The position numbers and the translations under genes are program-made. Shown here piece by piece: positions 1-11,751 of a stretch of 64,000 bases of DNA. Source of the stretch: Paguma larvata (lineage: Eukaryota; Chordata; Mammalia; Carnivora; Viverridae). The stretch spans positions 10,955,370 through 11,019,369 of the forward strand of contig CM057831.1 of NCBI GenBank assembly GCA_030068075.1, given 5' to 3'. The notes beneath the pieces are model-generated. The model did no database searches. It was given only the letters and a program-made list of their open reading frames with translations, and had not been told where the DNA came from. Position 1 is the stretch's first letter. Each line of letters starts with the position of its first letter.

Positions 1-302
1 TCAATAACTGCATACATTTCTTGACTAGTTGGATTTCAGAAACTATCTTGGCTTAGGAAGTTTGTCTGTTAATGTCTGTGTATTTGACTATGCCTGAATA
101 GATTATACTTCTCCCTTCTTGTAGAATCACCAGCATTATTGTCACATTCCGCTTTTTGGAAAGGAGTTACAGATGTCACTATATTTTCTCTATTACAAAT
201 GATGAAAAAGCACCTGCAAGGAGGCTCATTTCCCCCCTAAATGGCATTCATAAATGAAATGTAGCACTCTACACAGTAAGAAATGGAGAGATTGGGAAAT
301 CT

Positions 303-502
303 AATTAATTAATTTATTTATTTATTTATTTTGGATAGAGAACACGAGTGGGGCAGGGGCAGAGAGAGAGGGAGGATCCCAAGCAAGCTCCGAACTGTCA
401 GTATGGAGCCTGATGTGGGGCTCGAACTCACAAACTGAGATCATGACCTGAGCTGAAATCAAGAGTTGGACGCTTAACTCCCTGAGCTACCAGGTGCGCC
501 CC
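303..502 (-). mobile_element. CAN-SINE, long form
   Basis: The A/T-rich tail is at 303-332 and the tRNA-like head at 480-502. The body reads as the reverse complement of the carnivore consensus. Confidence 0.85.
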
Positions 503-1061
503 TCTAACTCATCTTCAGAAAATGTCTTTTATGTGCCTCGACACATGACCGAGGAAGTGCTGGGGCACTAGCACTGAGCAAGTCTCTTCTCTCATGGAAC
601 TTGTTATCTGACCTCTTTTTGTGGAGCTCTGCTTAAAATATAGCATGAATGTAAGTACTAAAGTTACAATGCGTTGCAAGATAACTTTGGAAATTGGCCA
701 TTTGAAGGTTGACACTCTCCGAAACTAGTATTAACAGAATTGTTCCTGGGAGCAGTTTGAGTAGAGGTCTTCATCTACTGGTTTCCTGGTTCTCGAATCA
801 GCTGTGCCGAATGTAATATATGGGTCGATATTTTACATATTCCCAAGGTATTTAATTGTTTTTCCCTTCCTGGTAAACGGGAACTTAAGGCTTACCCCTC
901 CTCTGCCACCTACAGTCAAAGTCCTGCTCTGTTCTGCGCCCGGGATTCCGTCCGTCTTCTCTGCCCAGGGTTGTGCCTGCAGCGGTCACCTCTCTCCTAC
1001 GTTGGCAGTTTTGTTTTTCTCTCTCCTCTATCTGGACTGGTCTCATCCACCTATAAAACTA

Positions 1062-1193
1062 TCTTTTTTTTTTTTTTTTTTTAAGATCTTATTTGTTTAT
1101 TTTAAATAAATTCTATGCCCAACATGAGGCTCCAACTTAACGATGCCAAGATTAAGAGTCGCATGCTCTACTGACCGAGCCAGCCAGGCGGCC
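1062..1193 (-). mobile_element. CAN-SINE, short form
   Basis: A T-run at 1064-1082 is followed by a shortened body and a degenerate tRNA head ending near 1193. It lacks the CT-rich domain of the long form. Confidence 0.75.
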
Positions 1194-1199
1194 CTAACT

Positions 1200-1560
1200 C
1201 TCTTCATATAATCCTTATTTAAAGAAAACAAAACCAAAAAACAGCTCTGACCCCCACATGCCTCCTCCAGCGACCCTCAGTTCTCTGTTCCCTCCACAGC
1301 AAAACTCCTCGAAGGTGCCGTGTGGCGTTGCCGTCTGCACTTCCTCGCCTCTCCCTCCTCAGTCCCTGCAGCTGGGTTTTGCTCCCCATGCTTCTGCTGA
1401 AATAGCTCTTATCCAGCCCTCAAGGAGCCCGCTCTAGCCAGATTGAATAGATAATTCTTGGTCCTCATCCTCGTAAACCTCTGGGCGGTATCGAGTTGGC
1501 TGACCACTCCCTTCTTGAAACACTCTTTTCTTGGATTCTGTAACACCGCACTCACCTGCT
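1200..1560 (+). repeat. Old L2-like retroposon sequence
   Basis: Pyrimidine-rich sequence resembling decayed LINE2-type consensus, interrupted by the SINE at 1561 and continuing to about 1960. The family assignment is tentative. Confidence 0.4.
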
Positions 1561-1781
1561 CTTTTTTTTTTTTAATGTTCACTTATTTTTGAGAGAGAGA
1601 GACCGAGCATGAGCAAGGGGAGGGGCAGAGAGAGGGGAAGACACAGAATCCGAAGCAGGCTCCAGGCTCCGAGCTGTCAGCACAGAACTCGACACCGGGC
1701 TCGAACTCGTGAACCTCGAGATCGTGACCCGAGCCGAAGTCGAAGTCGGACACTTAACTAACTAAGCCACCCAGGCGCCCT
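1561..1781 (-). mobile_element. CAN-SINE, long form, with target duplication
   Basis: Flanked by TCACCTGCTC upstream and TCACCTGCCC downstream, a probable 10-bp target-site duplication. Confidence 0.88.
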
Positions 1782-2199
1782 CACCTGCCCTTTTCTTAAC
1801 TCACTGGTTATTTGCAGTATCTTTTGTGGCTTCCCTCCTCTGCTTAATTTTCCTGAATCTCGGGGTCACCTAGGGGGCAACCTTTGGCTACCTTCTCTGT
1901 CTACACCCTCTCATCCAGGCCTGTCTACATGCCCAAGGACTATTGCATCTTTGTTTCTAATTCTTACTACTTGTTGGAGTCCCAGGGTGATTGATAATGA
2001 TAATAGTAGTACTGATTAGCATTTATTGAGTGTTTATTATGAGCCAGGCAGTGTTCTGAGTAGTTTACCTGGATCCTGTTACCTAGTCTTCTGGACCCTC
2101 CTCCGAGGTGGCCGCTACCACCACCAGGCGAGAAAACAGGTGTGCACTGAAGCACTTGAGTATCTAGTAGATAAGTCTTACACTTACTACAGCCAAAAA

Positions 2200-2463
2200 G
2201 TCTTGATTTTGTCCTTTTTTCTGTGTCGTGGAATAACTCTGCCATTTACCCAGTCACTCAGGCCGAAAATTGAAAAGTTACCTTTGAGTTCTCTCTCTTA
2301 TTCATATCCCAAATCACCCGTCAGCAAATCAGTTTCCGTACTACCTCCAAAACACCCTAAATCCCACTTCTCCTCACTTCTACCACCCACACCCCAGACT
2401 TCTCATTATAATCTTTCGGCTGGACTACTCTGTCATCTTGCTTATGTTTTCTCCCTCCTACCT
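2200..2463 (+). repeat. Old L2-like sequence
   Basis: Pyrimidine-rich LINE2-like sequence that continues beyond the inserted SINE to about 2930. No intact reading frame of biological meaning was seen. Confidence 0.4.
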
Positions 2464-2577
2464 TTTTTTAAAAAAGATTTTATTATTAAGTAATCTCTAC
2501 ACACAACTTGGGGCTCGAACTCGGCGGCCCTGAGGTTAAGAGTCACAGGCTCCACCCACTGAGCCAGCCAGGTGCCT
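2464..2577 (-). mobile_element. CAN-SINE, short form
   Basis: The AAGTAATCTCTACAC motif of the short subfamily is present; the head ends at about 2577. Confidence 0.75.
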
Positions 2578-2934
2578 CTCCTTGCTCGTGTTCTCATCTC
2601 ACGAAAGTTCGTTCCTCACACAGCAGCTGTGTGCTCCAAGTGTACATTAGTCAAATCTTATTATTCCCTCTCTTTAAACCCGTCAGTGGCTCTCCCCTCA
2701 CTGTCCATCCCCCCCACCCCCGGTTGAATAAGTCCAGGCGCCTTGTTGGGGCCATCAAAACCGCACAGACTCCGGTCTCCCGTCAGTTCTGCCTCTCTGG
2801 CACCGTCTCTTCTCGATCTCACTCATTCAGCTACAGAGCCATGCTGGCCTGTTCGTCTACCGTGCACGGCTGCTTACTGCTGTCTCTGGCGCTTGGCACT
2901 TCCTGTAAAGCAAGAACACTGGCCCACCTAGATC

Positions 2935-3155
2935 TTTTATTTTATTTTATTCAACAATTTTTAGTGTTTATTTATTGTTGAGAAAGAGAGAGAACAAGGA
3001 GAGGGGTGTGCGCAGAGAGAGAGGGACAGAGGATCCAGCTAGTGGGCTCTGTGCTGACAGCAGAGAGTCCAAAGTGGGGCTGGAACTCATGACCCGTGAG
3101 ATCATGACCTGAGCCCAAGTCGGACGTTTAACTGACTGAGCCCCCCAGACCCCCC
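2935..3155 (-). mobile_element. CAN-SINE, long form
   Basis: CACCTAGAT occurs on both sides (2927 and 3159 regions), a probable target-site duplication. The head is degenerate. Confidence 0.85.
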
Positions 3156-3207
3156 TGCACCTAGATGGTTATATATAAGTCTGTCTTCTTCTCATCATTT
3201 AGGGCGA

Positions 3208-3737
3208 AAGCAGGGTTCAGCAAGTTTTTTCTGCAAAGGACCAGATGGTCTCTGTTGTTTAACACTCACTTCTGCCGCTGTAGTGCAAAAATAAAAAATG
3301 AATGAGCATGGCTGTGTTCCAATAAAACTTTATTTGTGTACACTGAAATTTGAATTGCATATAATTTGCATGTGTACAAAATATTCTTTTTATTTTTAAA
3401 TTCTTTTTATTTTTATTTATTTTGAGAGAGGGAGGGAGAACAAGAGCAGGGGAGGGGCAGGGAGAAAGAGAATCGCAAGCACACTCCTCACGGACCGCCC
3501 AGAGCCCGACGCAGGGCTTGAACTCACAGACTGTGAGGGCATGACCTGAGCCGAAATCAAGGGTTGGAGGAAGAGTCGGAGGCTTAACCAACTGAGCCAC
3601 CCAGGTGCCCCCAAAATACTCTTCTTTGATTTTTTTTCAACCATTTAAAAATGTTAAAAAGCATTCTCAGCTCTGAACAAAAACGGGTGGCAGACCGGAT
3701 TTAGCAGGTGACCCACAGTTTGCCAGCCTTTGGTGAA
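3208..3737. mobile_element. hAT-Charlie-type MITE split by a SINE
   Basis: The left end near 3210 begins CAGGGTTCAGCAAGTTT and the right end near 3715-3735 is its approximate inverse. The interior includes the AATAAAACTTTATTTGTGTACA stretch typical of this nonautonomous DNA transposon group. A CAN-SINE at 3386-3611 interrupts it, so the transposon is the older element. Confidence 0.7.
3386..3611 (-). mobile_element. CAN-SINE, long form, inside the hAT element
   Basis: Probable target duplication CAAAATATTCTTTTT against CAAAATACTCTTCTTTG on the two sides. Confidence 0.87.
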
Positions 3738-4024
3738 GAGTCACTTTAGAGTATGCCTTTCCTGACGCCAGGAAATCACCCCCACAGCTACCCCCCCCCC
3801 ATCGATCCTGCTGCCTTAGTCTCTGTGTTTATTAGTTATTGCTTCTTTTCCGTCTCCACCAGATCTGAGCCTCTTGGGGCAGGAATTTCGTCAGTTTATC
3901 TTTAGAGTCTCATACAGTGCCTGGCAGTTCTCAGTAAATACTTGCTGAGTGAATGAATGCCAAGCATAGTTAAATCGTGGCTGCAGACTGCTATTTGGTC
4001 TCCCTTTATTGAGTCTCTTTCCTC

Positions 4025-4027
<3 letters not shown>

Positions 4028-4064
<37 letters not shown>
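4028..4064. repeat. (TG)n microsatellite
   Basis: An uninterrupted TG dinucleotide tract of about 37 bp. Confidence 0.95.
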
Positions 4065-4067
<3 letters not shown>

Positions 4068-4652
4068 CGCTTTTCTGCATTTGAGAACCAGTGGTAGCTC
4101 CACGTTGTTGACTGTATCAGCTTTGACCGGACCATCCCAGATTTAACAAGGTTCTGATACTTCATTTGTCTTTTATCTTGGCCCTGCTGTGGCTTCCCCT
4201 GAACCAACCAAATCAGTTTTTACTAATTCTTGCATGCGATTTTTTTCCCCCATTATTCTGCCCTCCCATTTGTTAATTAGCCATTGTCCGTGGTGTAGGT
4301 CCCTCAGAGGTGTGGTCTGAGCCTCTTTGAGAAGCTGGAGACTTCTGTTGTGTTTCTCACCTGACATGCCCACATAAACAAAGTTCGCCTGTGCTTTCAG
4401 GGAAGTTTCTCTGCTTACTCCTGCCCCTCAACTTTTTTGCAGCTAAATCCTTGCTTAGCCCATTTCCTAAAAGAAGAGAATTCCCCTCCCTTGTGCCTTG
4501 TATTCATTCCCTCCCAGGGCTGACCCCTCCTTCCCCCGGTGCCTTTAACTAAAAGTTTTTACCACTTTGCTTTTGAGGATTTTTAATCTCTTTCCTGCGG
4601 CTGTGTTCCCCTTTGGCATATAAACATATTCCACTCAAGAAATAATCCGCCA

Positions 4653-4843
4653 GGGGCGCCCCGTGGGTTGAGCGTCTGACTTCGGCTCAGGTCATGCTCT
4701 CACTTGTTTGTGGGTTCGAGCCCCGCGTCGGACTCTGTGCTGACAGCGCGGAGCCTGCTTCAGATTCTGCCTTCCTCTCTCTCCGCCCCTCACCTGCTCA
4801 TGCTCTCTTTCTCTCACAAATAAACATTAAAAAAAAAAAAATC
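4653..4843 (+). mobile_element. CAN-SINE, long form
   Basis: Head GGGGCGCCCCGTGGGTTG, ending in AATAAACATT plus an A-run. Confidence 0.85.
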
Positions 4844-4899
4844 CTCCCAACTGGTCCTTCCCTGCCTTGGGTCCGCTCTCTCGACGAGTCTGTACTCAT

Positions 4900-6180
4900 T
4901 TCCGTTTTGTCACTTTCTGATCCTGCCGCTGCCCGCTGCAGTTCGGCCCCACCTGCCTCTAACACTGCACTGAAGCCAGCTGTGCTGAGGTTGGAGGTGA
5001 CCTCCCAATTTTGTCACCCCACTGTACAGGTGTCAGTCCTTCCCCGACTTCACCTTGAACATCGCTTGCTATGTTTTCCTTCCCTTGACTGTCACGTACC
5101 TTTCCACGCTTGACCTCCCTCTTGGCCATCCCATCTCCATCTCCGTCGTTGGCTTCCCTTTCACCTTGACGTCACGTGTAGGTATTTCACAGCCGTCTGC
5201 CATTGACCCTCCTCCTCTCTTTGGTGTTCTCTCTTTGGGTGATGCCATTTATACGTAAAGGCTCAGCATTTATAAATATATTCTGTGAAAATAAATCTGT
5301 TTGTTCGTGGCATCAGCTGTGCTTTCTCCAGATCATTATTGTCTCCTCCGACTTGGATGGACATTTCAAATTCAAGTGTCTGCGTTGATCCCCCTTCCCA
5401 CCTCTGTAAACCTTTCTTCTTTCTTGTTGTCCCAGTCTTGGGAGGGAAATATTGCCACAAACTAATCAGCCTGAGCCAAACACTCACAAGCCTTTACCGA
5501 TTCTTTCCATTTCCTTACCCCTTCATATCGAAACTTTGTCCGTTTTGCCTCCGAACTGTCTGCGGAATCTGTCCCTTTCCCTCAGTCCCCAGGGCTACTG
5601 CTGTCATCTTGTAACGGTCTCCCTTGCCTGAGTTTTAAAGGCAGTCTCTCCCTGCCCACTGATGTCGTAGTGATCTTTTGAAAATCTCAGTCTTCTCATG
5701 CTTCTCTGCTGCCCGAAACCATCACCGAGCAGCTGTAGCTTCGGGATGAGGTCTACTCTTTCCGCGAAGACAAAATTCAAACTCACGAAGGCATTGAGCA
5801 CCTTTCAAGAGCTGCCCGTGCCTGTGCCTGTTTTCTCCCCATCAGTATCTTACCCCCCTTTCCCACATTCCCTTACCCACCTTTCCTCCCTCGGCCATTC
5901 TAAACGGTTGGTAATGTCACTCCGTGCCGTGGGCTTTTGTACCTCTGTGCCTTTGTATGTTCTCTTCTCTGCCTGCAGTTTCTCTCCCTGACCCTGACCT
6001 CTCGTCCTTCAAAAGTTTCCATCTTTCTGTAATGCCTTTTTCTGACCCTTTCTCCTTGACTGGGTTCGTCTTTCTGCTGTGCTTCCGTATTCATTCCATG
6101 AGCAGGCAACACACTTGTATTCCATTAATTTAATCATCTATTCTTAACAGGCTAGCAGGTCCTGGAAAGCAGAAGCTGTT
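4900..6180 (+). repeat. Old L2-like region
   Basis: A long pyrimidine-rich stretch with phrases typical of LINE2 3' sequence, for example around 5620-5990. Boundaries are unclear and the family is tentative. Confidence 0.4.
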
Positions 6181-6205
6181 TTTTATCTTTATGTGAGCTG
6201 TCTTC

Positions 6206-6425
6206 GGGGCGCCTGGGTGGCTCAGTTAGGTGTCCAACTCTTGGTTTTGGTTCAGGTCGTGATCTCATGGTTTTGTGGGTTTGAGCCCCGCATCTGACTC
6301 TATGCTGGCAGTGCAGAGCCTGCTTCGGATTCTCTGTCTCCCTCTCTCTCTACCCCTCTGCCTCTCCCTCTCTCTTTACCCCTCTGCCACTCTCTGTCTC
6401 TCTCAAAATGAATAAAATTTTAGAA
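6206..6425 (+). mobile_element. CAN-SINE, first of a tandem pair
   Basis: Followed directly by a second copy. One direct repeat (6191-6205 and 6670-6684, 13 of 15 bases equal) flanks the pair as a unit. Confidence 0.88.
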
Positions 6426-6429
6426 AAGG

Positions 6430-6650
6430 AGGGGGATGCCTGGATGACTCAGTTGGTTAAGTATCTGACTTCAGCTCAGGTCATGGTCATGATCTCATGG
6501 TTCGTGGGTTCAAGCCCCACATCCGGCTCTGCACTGGTGGTGCAGAGCCTGCTTGGGATTCTCTCTCTACACCTGTCTCTCTCTCTCTGCTCTTTCCTCA
6601 TTTGCACTCTTTCTCTCTCTCTTAAAATAAATAAACTTTAAAAAATTCTT
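6430..6650 (+). mobile_element. CAN-SINE, second of a tandem pair
   Basis: Same orientation as the copy at 6206. The head is GGGATGCCTGGATGACTC. Confidence 0.87.
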
Positions 6651-6716
6651 TAAAGAAAAATAGGGAGATATATGAGTTGTCTTCATCCCTTTTACCCAGA
6701 AAGGGGCTTACATATT

Positions 6717-6749
6717 TGAATGAATGAATGAATGAATGAATGAATGAAT
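6717..6749. repeat. (GAAT)n tetranucleotide repeat
   Basis: About eight GAAT units in a row. Confidence 0.93.
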
Positions 6750-6796
6750 TGGTTTCCTCTGTCCTGCTGGCTTGAGGACATCCTCCCTATACATTC

Positions 6797-6946
6797 TTTT
6801 TTTTTTTTTAAGTGTCTTTATTTTGAGAGAGAGAGTGGGGGAAGGGCAGAGAATCTCAAGGAGGCGCCACAGCTGTCAGCGGAGAGCCCGCTGCAGGGCA
6901 CGAACTCATGAACTGAGATCATAACCTGAGCAGAAACCAAGAGGCT
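6797..6946 (-). mobile_element. CAN-SINE, head-truncated
   Basis: The tail and body are present, but the tRNA head is cut where the next copy begins at 6947. This suggests that the neighbouring element inserted into it or recombined with it. Confidence 0.78.
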
Positions 6947-7132
6947 TTTTTTTTTTTTTAAGTTTATTTTTGAAAAGAGAGCAAGCACAAGTGGAGGAGG
7001 GGCAGAAAGAGAGAGGATCCTAATCGGGCTCCACGCCGGCAGAGAGCCCCGTGTGGAGCTCGAACCCACGAACCATGATTTCATGGCCTGAACCAAAGCG
7101 GGATGCTTAACTGACTAAGCACCTGGGTGCCC
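6947..7132 (-). mobile_element. CAN-SINE, long form
   Basis: The T-run starts at 6947 and the head ends in CTGGGTGCCCC. Confidence 0.83.
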
Positions 7133-7574
7133 CTCTCCCCACGCATTTTTTAAAGGAAGAATCATATTGTTTAATTCTTTGGAGTCCACCAGTATGTTCT
7201 ATTACAGTGCGATTACCACAGTAGCTACTCAGTTGTTTTATAAACAATTGCATTTCTTTTATATTCATTTTACAAACATTTATGGAGTGCCAAGTTTGTG
7301 CCAGCTACAGAAAAAATACAAAAAGGAATAAGCTCACTCTCCTTATCCTCAAAGAGGGAACACGCTAGAAAGAGAAACAAACAGGCAACGTTGTTAAAAA
7401 TCCCTTATGCTAATTAAATACTAGTGATTATGTATACATGTCTTTAAAATGCCACATCGGGACCTAGGTGTTTTAGAACTTGTAGCAGGAGACACAGGGT
7501 TCGGAAATATCCCGGCAGAAGTGACAGCTCACTGGAATAAACTCCTAAAGGGACAGTGTTAAGTGTTACTCTTA

Positions 7575-7783
7575 AATTTTTTTACTGTTTATTTATTTTG
7601 AGAGAGAGAGACAGAGCGTGAGCAGAGGAGGGGCAGAAAGAGAGAGGGAGACACAGAATCGGAAGCAGGCTCCGGGCTCTGAGCCGTCAGCACAGAGCCT
7701 GACACGGTGCTCCAACCCACGGTCAAGATCATGACCTGAGCCGAAGTTAGATGCTCAACCAACTGAGCCGCCCAGGCGCCCCA
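7575..7783 (-). mobile_element. CAN-SINE, long form
   Basis: Possible target duplication GTGTTACTCTT against GTGTCTCTCTT on the two sides. Confidence 0.87.
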
Positions 7784-10719
7784 GGTGTCTCTCTTTTTTA
7801 ACTGGAACCCAAATACACAGGATGCTGCTTGGATGTGTCTTCGCCCTCTTGAGTTGTTCTTAATTGTCGTAGCCCTCCTGTGGCCTCCTCATATAATGCC
7901 AATAGACGATGATACCAACAGTTAGAAGCTTCAAATTTCAAAGAATCTGGAACAATTATAGTCTTGGGGTGATTTTGATACTGTGTGGTTATTGATGGTA
8001 ATCTTCGCTTGATTCATTGAGGAACCTTCGTAGTTGAAGAAATTCGATTCTTCAGACTCTTGAGACTAAACATTTTGAAGGCCCAATGAGAAGATTCTGT
8101 TGCTAAGGAGTGTGTCCGAGAAACCTACCCCTTAATTCAAATTGTGATCTGAAGTGAGGAGGAGTCTCTCGCTAGAACAGAAAGAAGGGCGTGAGCAGAC
8201 TCATCCTAGACCTTAGTCATCTGAGGCTAGAAGAGGTTGAACTTGTTTATTTAATGGAGAAGTTTTCAAAGGAGCTTTGGAACCTCCACCTGAGCCTGGG
8301 GAGGTGAACTCCAGGTGAGGGTTTTGCCCTGACTGTGGTAAATTGGGAAGAATTTAAGGGAGGAACCAAAAAGTCTATGTATTTTATTTAGTCGAGAGGG
8401 AGGAAAAGGCGTTGAAGTCGATCAGTTGAAAGTTTATCAGATCGCTGGTGTTACTAGGAACGGTGTCACATCTAATCACTGCAGATGGCTTAGGTCGATT
8501 ACCTAAACTCTGATGGCTAGTGCGGAGCGGTGCCTGGTTACAGTCCTGCGGGATGGAGATACACATCGCTGCCCTTCGGAAGGATTTTGAAATTTGTCGA
8601 GTATTTCTCTATGAACCAAATACTAATATATGAGAGGAAGAATGAACTCTTCCAAGATGGAAGCCAATTTTTTATTCCAGAATATGATTTTCATGGTATT
8701 TTATCCTTCCCTGGCATTGGTTTTTGAAAGGAAGGATCAAACTGTGAACCTGCCTGTCTTTAGATACTTCTTGGGATCAGGAATCGTGTCTTACTTATCT
8801 TTGCGTCTAGAGCGGATAGCGTACAAATGGCAAGCGTATAGATGGTTTTCAAATGAATGAACAAGTAAAAGAAATAACGCTTTGTTTGAAAAGTTGGCTT
8901 GGAGGTACATGATTCCTGGAAACACAGAATTTCATGTATTTTTCTCAGATGTCTTCATTGTATTTTATATATAAACATTGTTATCTGAATACTTACTTTG
9001 GGTTCACTTAGGTTCTCTTACGGAGGAAAAAAATATTCTTACTGCTCTAGCGCTTACAAATAGAACCAGACACTAAAAGATTTAAAATTCTTCCATTAAA
9101 ATAAAAATCGGCAAATGTTAAGACATTTATGAGTTAAGTGGAATTTAGTAAAGGTATACCCGATAAAGGAATGCCGGAAGTTCTGAAATAACTGGTTGCC
9201 CTAGAGTGAGGGGCATGGGTAGGAAAGGCAGACATTCCACACACTTCTTACTTTTCGCCATTAGGTTTCATTTAGGAAGGGACATTAGACAGCTTCATAG
9301 CACCCTTAATCACCAGAAGCTAAATATGACACCACAGTATTTTACAGTGCTCTACTTAGGAAGCATATTTTTCTGTTTGGAGAGAAGAAAGTGTTAAGCT
9401 CTTGGCAGTCTGGTCTCCAAGGACATCGCTGTTCAGAAGGCATCGGTTTGATGGGCGGTTTGATGGCTCTTGCCCGTCCTCCGTCTTGGAATGCCGCGCT
9501 CTTCAGGGAAAGCCATATTGGAAGGGAAAGTATGTGTGATGAATGGCCCTTTGGGCCCAGTTCCCAGGAGTACTTGACCATGTGTAGCACGGTGTCTCCT
9601 GTCGCCTCTCTTCGGGACTGTCCCGGCTTAGGATGCCCCAGTGCCAAACGTGGAGTTAATTGCAGCTCCTTTTGTTGTCTTTTTTTGTAGTCATTTTGCC
9701 TTTGCCTTTTGGTTTTTTAGACAGGTCTGAATCCTTGGGAAGCCGACACCGTTACCTTGTTGGCTGCATCTTCTAGGAACCCCGCGTGTTGATGGGCGTG
9801 ATGGGAGCGAGATGAGAGGGAGGCAGGAAGGACTCAAGTTGAGCACCCTCCTGCAGTGATTCTTTCCCAGAGCGCTTTCTCGACTGGGCTTCTCTCCTGG
9901 GCTTCTCTCCTTTTTTTTTTTTTCCCCAGGGTCTCGGAATTGGAAGTTCAGAGTCAGAAGGCTAGAGCTCTTTAACATAACAATGATGGCTTTTGTTTTT
10001 GGTTTAACTGTCGGGATTCTTTAAACAATGGGTAGTTATTTTTTTTAAGCAGGTTTGAAGAAGTCAACCATATATTTCAAGGGAAAAGAAAGTTCTTGGG
10101 TGGAAGTGTAGCCTTCTTTTGACTACTCATTCTTTTCTTATTCCAGCTACAAGATCATAAGGAAAGAGTTAACGCTTTTTGGTCACGTTGGAGAGTACTT
10201 GCGAAATTTACACATTGGCAGTTAGTTCAGTTACCACTTGCTAGCTCAGTAGTACTCTGGGAGCGAGCGCACTGCAGTTAGGATTGTATAGTTACGTTTT
10301 GTGAAAGTTTGAAATCGAGAAAAGTGACCCTCTAAGGTTGCTGATGGTGAGCAGAGCAGCGTGGATCTCTTCTATTTCGAAAGGTTCATCATCTTTCATT
10401 ACCTCACCTGTCGGGCACTTTGCCTCTTAGTTTATCATGTGCACAGCTGCTAGAACTCTCTCACTGCCGCGCTGGGAGCACAAAATCCAGGCATTTAGCA
10501 TTGTAGTCCCCTGGTGAAGTGGTGGGAAACCTCCAAGTGTCAATGACTACGAGCCTAGAGTCCCCTGTTGGTTCCATGAGGATGCCGCAGGAAAAGAATG
10601 AATTAAATCGAACTTTAAGGGTCTGAAAAGAGTTAACTTTCATCATAGTTGAAAGAATAGCTGGAGATGATTTGCTCGGTTCCTTGAAATATTTACAGTT
10701 TTAAATTGTAACTATTCTG

Positions 10720-10985
10720 GTAGGAAGTCTTTGTAACTAAATGTATGATCTTGGGCAAGTCATTCAGCCCCTCAGAGCTTCAGTTTCTAAAACCACATCA
10801 ATAAGAACTATAGTATGGATGTCGCCTTACAGTTTTCTGAGTGATTTTACAGAAATTACATAACTGACAAATTATTTCATTTACTCCTTACAACGCTTCT
10901 ATAAACTAAAGAAATCAAAATACAAAAGTAGTAAGAGACTCATCTGATATCATATAGTCTGGAAGTGTGAGACCCAGGTCCTCGG
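10720..10985. repeat. MIR-like remnants
   Basis: 10727-10800 resembles the MIR core on the + strand (CTTGGGCAAGTCATTCAGCC). The following 10870-10985 resembles a MIR read on the - strand. Confidence 0.5.
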
Positions 10986-11230
10986 TCAAGTCCTCCACGC
11001 TCCGCCTTGGTGTCATGTGCTCACGTGAGAGGGTTGGGCTGGCCCCCTCTACAAGTCTAAGGTACTGTCTTTTTTTTTTTTTTCTTTAAAAATTTTTTTT
11101 CACAGCATTTGAGGCCACTCAAAGCCTGAGCTGTTTTATTTGTTTGCTTTTTTATTCTCAAAAGTACATTTTAGGGTTACTATTTTAAATGTTCTTTTTT
11201 TCTGGCCAAAAGTTCACTTAAAAACTTAAC

Positions 11231-11415
11231 GGGGCACTTGGGTGTCTCAGTCGGTTGAACATCTGACTCTCAATTTTTAATTTTCTTAATTTTGGCTCAG
11301 GTCATGATCTCACAGTTTCGTGGGTTCAGGCCTCCTTGCAATTCTCTCTCTCTGTCCCTTCCTAGCTCGCTCTACGTCTGTTTCTCAAAATAAATAAATA
11401 AACTTAAAAAAAGAA
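11231..11415 (+). mobile_element. CAN-SINE, internally altered
   Basis: An extra AT-rich stretch lies at about 11271-11292, and part of the body after GTGGGTTCAGGCC is missing. Confidence 0.75.
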
Positions 11416-11425
11416 TTAACAGTGC

Positions 11426-11537
11426 GGGGACCCCTGTCTGTCTTAGTCGGTAGAGGTAGAGCGTGCGACTCTTGATCTCAGGGTCGTGAGTTCGAGCCCC
11501 ACGTTGGGTGTAGAGATGACTTAAAAAATAAAATCTT
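11426..11537 (+). mobile_element. CAN-SINE, short form
   Basis: GTTGGGTGTAGAGATGACTT followed by an A-rich end; the second of three elements in a row. Confidence 0.78.
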
Positions 11538-11538
11538 A

Positions 11539-11751
11539 GGGGCGCCTGGGTGGCTCAGTCGGTTGGGCGGCCGACTTCGGCTCAGGTCACGATCTCGCAG
11601 TCTGTGAGTTCGAGCCCCGCGTGGGACTCTGTGCTGACGGCTCAGAGCCTGGAGCCTGCTTCCGATTCTGTGTCTCCCTCCCTCTCTCTCTGCCCTTCCC
11701 CTGTTCACGCTGTGCCTCTATGTCTCTCAAAAATAAATAAGCATTAAAAGA
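11539..11751 (+). mobile_element. CAN-SINE, long form
   Basis: Close to consensus; the third of three consecutive same-strand SINEs. Confidence 0.88.

Noticed and set aside
11550..11747. Small open frames of the type MAQSV... repeated through the window
   Set aside because: They are translations of CAN-SINE consensus and recur at many SINEs on both strands; no coding meaning.
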